Part shown: piece by piece, positions 54,401 to 64,000 of the stretch | Layout: every line of letters starts with the position of its first letter | Position numbering within the stretch: position 1 is the stretch's first letter | From: Oscarella lobularis | Taxonomy: Eukaryota; Porifera; Homoscleromorpha; Homosclerophorida; Oscarellidae | Direction: 5' to 3' | Assembly (NCBI RefSeq): GCF_947507565.1 | Contig: NC_089175.1 | Span: 6,623,733-6,687,732, forward strand | Length of the DNA stretch: 64,000 nucleotides | Translations under genes and position numbers: made by a program | Notes under the pieces: generated by a model | The model's input: the letters and a program-made list of their open reading frames with translations, nothing else | Told to the model about the DNA's origin: nothing | Database searches by the model: none

Positions 54401-57400
54401 TTTTAGGCCCTCAACTTATCTTCAGGTCCTTGGAATCAAAGTTTAGGCCCTCAACTTTATCTTCAGGTCCCTAGAATCAAAGTTTAGGCCCTCAACTTTA
54501 TCTTCAAATCCTTAGAATCAAAGTTTAAGCCCTCAACTTTAACTTCAGACCGTTAGAATCAAAGTTTAGACCCTCAACTTTATCTTCAAATCCTTAGAAT
54601 CAAAGTTTAAGCCCTCAACTTTATCTTCAGGTCCTTAGAATCAGAGTTTAGGCCCTCAACTTTATCTTCAGGCTCTTAGAATCAAAGTTTAGGTTATCAA
54701 CTTTATCTTCAGGTCCTTAGAATCAAAGTCTAGGCCCTCAACTTTATCTTCAGGTCCTTAGAATCAGAGTTTTGGCTCTGAACTTTAACTTCAGATCCTT
54801 AGAATCAAAGTTTGGGCCTTCAAATTTCTCTTCAGGGCCTTAGAATCAAAGTTTAGGCCTTCAACTTTATCTTCAGGGCCTTAGAATCAAAGTTTAGGCC
54901 TTCAACTTTATCTTCAGGTCCTTAGAATCGGAGTTTAGGCCCTCAACTTTATCTTCAGGCCCTTAGAATCAAAGTTTATGCCCTCAACTTTATGTTTAGC
55001 TCATTAGAATCAAAGTTTATACCCTCAAATTCATCTTGAGGGCCTTAGAATCAGAGTTTAGGCCCTCAACTTTATCTTCAAATCCTTAGAATCAAAGTTT
55101 AGGCCCTCAACTTTATCTTCAGGTCCTTAGAATCAGAGTTTAGGCCCTCAACTTTACCTTCAGGTCCTTAGAATCAGAGTTTTGACCCTGAACTTTAACT
55201 TCAGACCGTTAGAATCAAAGTTTAGACCTTCAACTTTATCTTCAGGTTCTTAGAATCAGAGTTTTGGCCCTGAACTTTAACTTCAGACCCTTAGAATCAA
55301 AGTTTGGGCCTTCAAATTTCTCTTCAGGGCCTTAGAATCAAAGTTTAGGCCTTCAACTTTATCTTCAGGGCCTTAGAATCAAAGTCTAGGCCCTCAACTT
55401 TATCTTCAGGGCCTTAGAATGAGAGTTTAGGCCCTCAACTTTATCTTCAGGCCCTTAGAATCAAAGTCTAGGCCCTCAACTTTATCTTGAGGCCCTTAGA
55501 ATCAAAGTCTAGGCCCTCAACTTTATCTTCAGGTCCTTAGAATCAGCGTTTTGGCTCTGAACTTTAACTTCAGACCCTTAGAATCAAAGTTTGGGCCTTC
55601 AAATTTCTCTTCAGGGCCTTAGAATCAAAGTTTAGGCCTTCAACTTTATCTTCATGGCCTTAGAATCAAAGTCTAGGCCCTCAACTTTATCTTCAGGGCC
55701 TTAGAATCAATGTCTAGGCCCTCAACTTTATCTTCAGACCCTTGGAATCAGAGTTTAGGCCCTCAACTTTATCTTTAGGTCCTTAGAATCAAAGTCTAGG
55801 CCCTCAACTTTATCTTCAGAACCTTAAAATCGAAGTTTATTCCCTCAACTTTATCTTCAGGGCCTTAGAATCAAAGTTTAGGCTCTCATCTTTATCTTCA
55901 GGGCCTTAGAATCAATTTTTAGGCCCTCAACTTATCTTCACGTCCTTGGAATCAAAGTTTAAGCCCTCAACTTTATCTTCAGGTCCCTAGAATCAAAATT
56001 TAGGCCCTGAACTTCATCTTCAAATCTTTAGAATCAAAGTTTAGGCCCTCAACTTTATCTTCAAGTCCTTAGAATTAGATTTTAGGCCCTCAACTTTATC
56101 TTCAGGTCCTTAGAATCAGAGTTTTGACCCTAAACTTTAACTTCAGACCGTTAGAATCAAAGTTTAGACCTTCAACTTTATCTTCAGGTTCTTAGAATCA
56201 GAGTTTTGGCCCTGAACTTTAACTTCAGACCCTTTGAATCAAAGTTTGGGCCTTCAAATTTCTCTTCAAGGCCTTAGAATCAAAGTTTAGTCCTTCAACT
56301 TTATCTTCAGGGCCTTAGAATCAAAGTCTCGGCCCTCAACTTTATCTTCAGGGCCTTAGAATCAGAGTTTAGGCCCTCAACTTTATCTTCAGGCCCTTAG
56401 AATCAAAGTCTCGGCCCTCAACTTTATCTTCAGGCCCTTAGAATCAAAGTTTATGCCCTCAACTTTATCTTCAAATCCTTAGAATCAAAGTTTAGGCCCT
56501 CAACTTTATCTTCAGGTCCTTAGAATCAGAGTTTAGGCCCTCAACTTTATCTTCAGGTCCTTAGAATCAGAGTTTTGACCCTGAACTTTAACTTCAGACC
56601 GTTAGAATCAAAGTATAGGCCCTCAACTTTATCTTCAAATCCTTAGAATCAAAGTTTAGGCCCTCAACTTTATGTTTAGCTCATTAGAATCAAAGTTTAG
56701 ACCCTCAAATTTATCTTCAGGGCCTTAGAATCAGAGTTTAGGCCCTCAACTTTATCTTCAAATCCTTAGAATCAAAGTTTAGGCCCTCAACTTTATCTTC
56801 AGGTCCCTAGAATCAGAGTTTAGGCCCTCAACTTTATCTTCAGGTCCTTAGAATCAGAGTTCTGACCCTGAACTTTAACTTCAGACCGTTAGAATCAAAG
56901 TTTAGACCTTCAATTTTATCTTCAGGTTCTTAGAATCAGAGTTTTGGCCCTGAACTTTAACTTCAGACCCTTAGAATCAAAGTTTGGGCCTTCAAATTTC
57001 TCTTCAGGGCCTTAGAATCAAAGTTTAGGCCTTCAACTTTATCTTCAGGGCCTTAGAATCAAAGTCTAGGCCCTCAACTTTATCTTCAGGGCCTTAGAAT
57101 CAGAGTTTAGGCCCTCAACTTTATCTTCAGGCTCTTAGAATCAAAGTCTAGGCCCTCAACTTTATTTTTAAGGCTCTTAGAATAAAAGTTTAGGCCCTCA
57201 ACTTATCTTCAGGCTCTTAGAATCAAAGTTTAGGCCCTCAACTTTATCTTCAGGCTCTTAGAATCAAAGTTTAGGCCCTCAACTTTATCATCAGGTCCCT
57301 AGAATCAAAGTTTAGGCCCTTAACTTTATCTTCAGGTCCTTAGAATCAGAGTTTAGGCCCTCAACTTTATCTTCAGGTCCTTAGAATCAGAGTTTTGACT

Positions 57401-60400
57401 CTGAACTTTAACTTCAGACCGTTAGAATCAAAGTTTAGACCTTCAACTTTATCTTCAGGTCCTTAGAATCAGAGTTTTGGCCCTGAACTTTAACTTCAGA
57501 CCCTTAGAGTCAAAGTTTGGGCCTTCAAATTTCTCTTCAGGGCCTTAGAATCAAAGATTTGGCCTTCAACTTTATCTTCAGGGCCTTAGAATCAAAGTTT
57601 TGGCCCTCAACTTTATCTTCAGGTCCTTAGAATCAGAGTTTTGGCCATGAACTTTATCTTCAGGCTCTTAGAATCAGAGTTTAGGCCCTCAACTTTATCT
57701 TCCTGCGCTTAGAATGAAAGTTTAGGCCCTCAACTTTATCTTCGGGCAATTACAATCAAAGTTTAGTCTCTCAACTTTATCTTCAGGTCCTTAGAATCGG
57801 AGTTTAGGCCCTCAACTTTATCTTCAGGCCCTTAGAATCAAAGTTTATTCCCTCAACTTTATGTTTAGCTCATTAGAATCAAAGTTTAGACCCTCAAATT
57901 TATCTTCAGGGCCTTAGAATCAGAGTTTAGGCCCTCAACTTTATCTTCAAATCCTTAGAATCAAAGTCTAGGCCCTCAACTTTATCTTCAGGTCCTTTGA
58001 ATCAGAGTTTTGACCCTGAACTTTAACTTCAGACCGTTAGAATCAAAGTTTAGACCTTCAAATTTCTCTTCAGGGCCTTAGAATCAAAGTTTAGGCCTTC
58101 AACTTTATCTTCAGGGCCTTAGAATCAAAGTCTAGGCCCTCAACTTTATCTTGAGGCCCTTAGAATCAAAGTTTAGGCCCTCAACTTTATCTTCAAGCTC
58201 TTAGAATCAAAGTTTAGGCCATCAACTTTATCTTCAGGTCCATAGAATCAAAGTCTAGGCCCTCAACTTTATCTTCAGGTCACTAGAATCAGAGTTTTGG
58301 CTCATAACTTTAACTTCAGACCCTTAGAATCAAAGTTTGGGCCTTCAAATTTCTCTTCATGGCCTTAGAATCAAAGTTTTGGCCTTCAACTTTATCTTCA
58401 GTCCTTAGAATCAAAGTCTAGGCCCTCAACTTTATCTTCAGGCTCTTAGAATCAAAGTCTAGGCCCTCAACTTTATCTTGAGGCCCTTAGAATAAAAGTT
58501 TAGGCCCTCAACTTATCTTCAGGCTCTTAGAATCAAAGTTTAGGCCCTCAACTTTATCTTCAGGTCCTTAGAATCAGAGTTTTGGCCATGAACTTTATCT
58601 TCAGGCTCTTAGAATCAAAGTTTAGGCCCTCAACTTTATCTTCAGGTTCTTAGAATCAGAGTTTTGGCCCTGACCTTTATCTTCAGGCCCTTAGAGTCAA
58701 TGTTTGGGCCTTCAACTTTATCTTCAGGGTCTTAGAATTAGAGTTTAGGCCCTCAACTTTATCTTTAGCTCCTCAGAATCAAAGTTTAAGCCCTTAACTT
58801 TATCTTTAGGTCCTTAGAATCAAAGTTTAGGCCCTCATCTTTATCTTCAGAACCTTAAAATCGAAGTTTATGCCCTCAACTTTATCTTCAGGTCCTTAGA
58901 ATCAAAGTTTAGGCCCTCATCTTTATCTTCAGGGCCTTAGAATCGAAGTTTATGCCCTCAACTTTATCTTCAGGGCCTTAGAATCAGAGTTTAGGCCCTC
59001 AACTTTATCTTCAGGTCCTTAGAATCAGGGTTTTGACCCTGAACTTTAACTTCAGACCGTTAGAATCAAAGTTTAGACCTTCAACTTTATCTTCAGGTTC
59101 TTAGAATCAAAGTTTTGGCCCTGAACTTTCACTTCAGACCCTTAGAGTCAAAGCTTGGGCCTTCAAATTTCTCTTCAGGGCCTTAGAATCAAAGTTTAGG
59201 CCTTCAACTTTATCTTCAGGGCCTTAGAATCAAAGTCTAGGCCCTCAACTTTATCTTCAGGCCCTTAGAATCAAAGTCTAGGCCCTCAACTTTATCTTGA
59301 GGCCCTTAGAATAAAAGTTTAGGCTCTCAACTTATCTTCAGGCCCTTAGAATCAAAGTTTAGGCCCTCAACTTTATCTTCAGGCTCTTAGAATCAAAGTT
59401 TAGGCCCTCAACTTTATCTTTAGGTCCTTGAAATCAAAGTTTAGGCCCTCAACTTTATCTTCAGGTCCCTAGAATTAAAGTTTAGGCCCTCAACTTTATC
59501 TTCAGGCCCTTAGAATCAAAGTTTAGGCCTTCAACTTTATCTTCAGGTCCCTAGAATCAAAGTTTAGGCCCTCAACTTTATCTTCAAATCCTTTGAATCA
59601 AAGTTTAGGCCCTCAAGTTTATCTTCAGGTCCTTAGAATCAAAGTTTAGTCTCTCAACTTTATCTTCAGGTCCTTAGAATCAAAGTTTAGGCCCTCAACT
59701 TTATCTTCAGGCTCTTAGAATCAAAGTTTAGGCCCTCAACTTTATCTTCAGGTTCTTAGAATCAGAGTTTTGGCCCTGACCTTTATCTTCAGGCCCTTAG
59801 AAACAATGTTTGGGCCTTCAACTTTATCTTCAGGGTCTTAGAATTAGAATTTAGGCCCTCAACTTTATCTTTAGCTCCTTAGAATCAAAATTTAAGCCCT
59901 TAACTTTATCTTTAGGTCCTTAGAATCGAAGTTTAGGCCCTCATCTTTTTCTTCAGAACCTTAAAATCGAAGTTTATGCCCTCAACTTTATCTTCATGTC
60001 CTTAGAATCAAAGTTTAGGCCCTCATCTTTATCTTCAGGGCCTTAGAATCGAAGTTTATGCCCTCAACTTTATCTTCAGGGCCTTTGAATCAATTTTTAG
60101 GCCCTCAACTTATCTTCAGGTCCTTGGAATCAAAGTTTAGGCCCTCAACTTTATCATCAGGTCCCTAGAATCAAAGTTTAGGCCCTCAACTTTATCTTCA
60201 GGTCCTTAGAATCAGAGTTTAGGCCCTCAACTTTATCTTCAGGTCCTTAGAATCAGAGTTTTGACCCTGAACTTTAACTTCAGACCGTTAGAATCAAAGT
60301 TTAGACCTTCAACTTTATCTTCAGGTTCTTAGAATCAGAGTTTTGGCCCCGAACTTTAACTTCAGACCCTTAGAGTCAAAGCTTGGGTCTTCAAATTTCT

Positions 60401-63400
60401 CTTCAGGGCCTTAGAATCAAAGTTTAGGCCTTCAACTTTATCTTCAGGGCCTTAGAATCAAAGTCTAGGCCCTCAACTTTATCTTCAGGGCCTTAGAATC
60501 AGAGTTTAGGCCCTCAACTTTATCTTCAGGACCTTAGAATCAAAGTCTAGGCCCTCAGCTTTATCTTCAAGCGCTTAGAAGAAAAGTTTAGGCCCTCAAC
60601 TTTATCTTCATGCAAATAGAATCAAAGTTTAGTCTCTCAACTTTATCTTCAGGTCCTTAGAATCAAAGTTTGGGCCTTCAAATTTCTCTTCAGGGCCTTA
60701 GAATCGAAGTTTAGGCCTTCAACTTTATCTTCAGGGCCTTAGAATCAAAGTCTTGGCCCTCAACTTTATCTTCAGGGCCTTAGAATCAGAGTTTAGGCCC
60801 TCAACTTTATCTTCAGGCCCTTAGAATCAAAGTCTAGGCCCTCAACTTTATCCTCAGGTGCTTAGAATAAAAGTTTAGGCCCTCAACTTTATCTTCAGGC
60901 AATTAGAATCAAAGTTTAGTCTCTCAACTTTATCTTCAGGTCCTTAGAATCGGAGTTTAGGCCCTCAACTTTATCTTCAGGCCCTTAGATTCAAAGTTTA
61001 TGCCCTCAACTTTATGTTTAGCTCATTAGAATCAAAGTTTAGACCCTCAAATTTGTCTTCAGGGCCTTAGAATGAGAGTTTAGGCCCTCAACTTTATCTT
61101 CAGGCCCTTAGAATCAAAGTCTAGGCCCTCAACTTTATCTTGAGGCCCTTAGAATAAAAGTTTAGGCCCTCAACTTTATCTTCAGGCTCTTAGAATCAAA
61201 GTTTAGGCCATCAACTTTATCTTCAGGTCCTTAGAATCAAAGTCTAAGCCCTCGACTTTCTCTTCAGGTCCTTAGAATCAGAGTTTTGGCTCTGAACTTT
61301 AACTTCAGACCCTTAGAATGAAAGTTTGGGCCTTCAAATTTCTCTTCAGGGCCTTAGAATCAAAGTTTAGGCCTTCAACTTTATCTTCAGGTTCTTAGAA
61401 TCAAAGTCTAGGCCATCAACTTTATCTTCAGGGCCTTAGAATCAGAGTTTATGCCCTCAACTTTATCATCAGGTCCTTTAATCAAAATTTAGGCCCTCAA
61501 CTTCATCTTCAGGTCCCTAGGATCAAAGTTTAGGCCCTCAACTTTATCTTCAGGTCCTTAGAATCAAAGTTTAGTCTCTCAACTTTATCTTCAGGTCCTT
61601 AGAATCGGAGTTTAGGCCCTCAAATTTATCTTCAGGCCCTTAGTATCAAAGTTTATGCCCTCAACTTTATGTTTAGCTCATTAGAATCAAAGTTTAGACA
61701 CTCAAATTTATCTTCAGGGCCTTAGAATCAGAATTTAGGCCCTAAACTTTATCTTCAAATCCTTAGAATCAAAGTTTAAGCCCTCAACTTTATCTTCAGG
61801 TCCTTAGAATCAAAGTTTAGGCCCTCAACTTTATCTTCAGGTCCTTAGAATCAGAGTTTTGACCCTGAACTTTAACTTCAGACCGTTAGAATCAAAGTTT
61901 AGACCTTCAACTTTATCTTCAGGTTCTTAGAATCAGAGTTTTTGCCCTGAACTTTAACTTCAGACCCTTAGAGTCAAAGTTTGGGCCTTCAAATTTCTCC
62001 TCAGGGCCTTAGAATCAAAGTTTAGGCCTTCAACTTTATCTTCAGGGCCTTAGAATCAAAGTCTAGGCCCTCAACTTTATCTTCAGGGTCTTAGAATCAG
62101 AGTTTAGGCCCTCAACTTTATCTTCAGGCCCTTAGAATCAAAGTCTAGGCCCTCAGCTTTATCTTCAGGTCCTTTGAATCTGAGTTTAGGCCCTCAACTT
62201 TATCTTCAGGCCCTTAGAATCAAAGTTTATGCCCTCAACTTTATGTTTAGCTCATTAGAATCAAAGTTTAGACCCTCAAATTTTTCTTCAGGGCCTTAGA
62301 ATCAAAGTCTAGGCCCTCAACTTTATCTTCAGGGCCTTAGAATCAGAGTTTAGGCCCTCAACTTTATCTTCAGGCTCTTAGAATCAAAGTCTAGGCCCTC
62401 ATTTTTCTCTTGAGGCCCTTAGAATAAAAGATTAGGCCCTCAACTTTATCTTCAGGCTCTTAGAATCAAAGTTTAGGCCATCAACTTTATCTTCAGGTCC
62501 TTAGAATCAAAGTCTAGGCCCTCAACTTTATCTTCAGGGCCTTAGAATCAATTTTTAGGCCCTCAACTTATCTTCATGTCCTTGGAATCAAAGTTTAGGC
62601 CCTCAACTTTATCATCAGGTCCCTAGAATCAAAGTTTCGGCCCTCAACTTTATCTTCAAATCCTTAGAATCAAAGTTTAGGCCCTCAACTTTATCTTCAG
62701 GTCTTTAGAATCAGAGTTTAGGCCCTCAACTTTATCTTCAGGTCCTTAGAATCAGAGTTTTGACCCTGAACTTTAACTTCAGACCCTTAGAATCAAAGTT
62801 TAGGCTCTCAACTTTATCTTTAGGTCCTTGGAATCAAAGTTTAGGCCCTCAACTTTATCTTCAGGTCCCTAGAATCAAAGTTCAGGCCCTCAACTTTATC
62901 TTCAGGCCCTTAGAATCAAAGTTTAGGCCCTCAACTTTATCTTCAGGTCCCTAGAATCAAAGTTTAAGCGGTCAACTTTATCTTCAAATCCTTTGAATCA
63001 AAGTTTAGGCCCTCAACTTTATCTTCAGGTCCTTAGAATGAAAGTTTAGTCTCTCAACTTTATCTTCAGGTCCTTAGAATCAAAGTTTAGGCCCTCAACT
63101 TTATCTTCAGGTCCCTAGAATCAAAGTTTAAGCGGTCAACTTTATCTTCAAATCCTTTGAATCAGCGTTTAGGCCCTCAACTTTATCTTTAGGTCCTTAG
63201 AATCAAAGTCTAGGCCCTCAACTTTATCTTCAAATCCTTAGAATCAAAGTTTAGGCCCTCAACTTTATGTTTAGCTCATTAGAATCAAAGTTTAGACCCT
63301 CAAATTTATCTTCAGGGCCTTAGAATCAGAGTTTAGGCCCTCAACTTTATCTTCAAATCCTTCGAATCAAAGTTTAGGCCCTCAACTTTATCTTCAGGTC

Positions 63401-64000
63401 CCTAGAATCAGAGTTTAGGCCCTCAACTTTATCTTCAGGTCCTTAGAATCAGAGTTCTGACCCTGAATTTTAACTTCAGACCGTTAGAATCAAAGTTTAG
63501 ACCTTCAATTTTATCTTCAGGTTCTTAGAATCAGAGTTTTGTCCCTGAACTTTAACTTCAGACCCTTAGAATCAAAGTTTGGGCCTTCAAATTTCTCTTC
63601 AGGGCCTTAGAATCAAAGTTTAGGCCTTCAACTTTATCTTCAGGGCCTTAGAATCAAAGTCTAGGCCCTCAACTTTATCTTCAGGGCCTTAGAATCAGAG
63701 TTTAGGCCCTCAACTTTATCTTCAGGTCCTTAGAATCAGAGTTTTGGCCATGAACTTTATCTTCAGGCTCTTAGAATCAAAGTTTAGGCCCTCAACTTTA
63801 TCTTCAGGTTCTTAGAATCAGAGTTTTGGCCCTGACCTTTATCTTCAGGCCCTTAGAGTCAATGTTTGGGCCTTCAACTTTATCTTCAGTGTCTTAGAAT
63901 TAGAGTTTAGGCCCTCAACTTTATCTTTAGCTCCTTAGAATCAAAGTTTAAGCCCTTAACTTTATCTTTAGGTCCTTAGAATCAAAGTTTAGGCCCTCAT
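51455..64000. repeat. 41-bp satellite, main block
   Basis: About 12.5 kb (roughly 305 units) of the same 41-bp unit, running off the window end. Several variant classes are interspersed: GTTTTGACCCTGAACTTTAA, TTGGGCCTTCAAATTTC, TTTATGTTTAGCTCATTAG and others. They recur in the same order, showing higher-order organisation. No genes are seen within. Confidence 0.95.
51840..52330. repeat. 164-bp higher-order repeat, three copies
   Basis: The rare variant AGGCGGTCAACTTT occurs with GGTC at 51877, 52041 and 52205, exactly 164 bp (four monomers) apart, with the same order of variant monomers between. Confidence 0.9.

Noticed and set aside
49391-64000. CRISPR-like regular repeats
   Set aside because: Units are contiguous without unique spacers, drift gradually and lie in animal DNA; this is satellite DNA.

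Overview
The window is eukaryotic nuclear DNA from a compact animal genome. Coding exons are separated by many short introns (mostly 45-110 bp) with GT-AG ends, and the domains (collagen, fibrinogen, ROC-COR, Death, CARD, ZU5, macro, ankyrin) are metazoan. The gene density, the tiny introns and the immune-type repertoire suggest a sponge-like marine invertebrate; this is an inference, since no species marker was seen.

Positions 1-49,350 are a tandem array built from two gene families. Minus-strand genes encode secreted ficolin-like proteins (signal peptide, collagen Gly-X-Y stalk, fibrinogen-related domain, here FReD). I call them FReD-A (241-1653), B (fragment, 8359-8930), C (17541-18938), D (broken, 20129-21513), E (22519-23926), F (damaged 5' end, 33493-34896) and G (35915-37327). 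Plus-strand genes encode large ROCO proteins: ROCO1 (9643-16094), ROCO2 (28169-32435, broken), ROCO3 (41711-46885) and a 5' fragment, ROCO4 (48837-49345). The duplicated block is FReD, a spacer of 5-8 kb, then ROCO; E and G lie 13.4 kb apart. Each spacer starts with a bidirectional promoter, followed by a poorly preserved plus-strand gene family (Y/Z, unknown function), an inverted-repeat element and long non-coding duplicated sequence.

The three ROCO genes share a ROC GTPase, COR and Death core, but each carries a different N-terminal module joined through a phase-0 intron at the same point. ROCO1 has a CARD plus an unknown domain, and a C-terminal ZU5-Death extension. ROCO2 has a complete MACROD-like macro domain encoded by seven exons. 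ROCO3 has 14 ankyrin-like repeats, mostly one per exon. The layout resembles DAPK1 without its kinase, with exchangeable sensors, and looks like a birth-and-death immune cluster. A functional link between the secreted lectins and the intracellular ROCO proteins is inferred from their interleaving only.

From about 49,390 to the window end the DNA is a satellite of 41-bp units, interrupted at 50,670-51,455 by an island of three other tandem repeats. The satellite has higher-order periods of 164 bp, about 695 bp and about 6.6 kb. No rRNA, tRNA, CRISPR array, transposase or viral gene was recognised.
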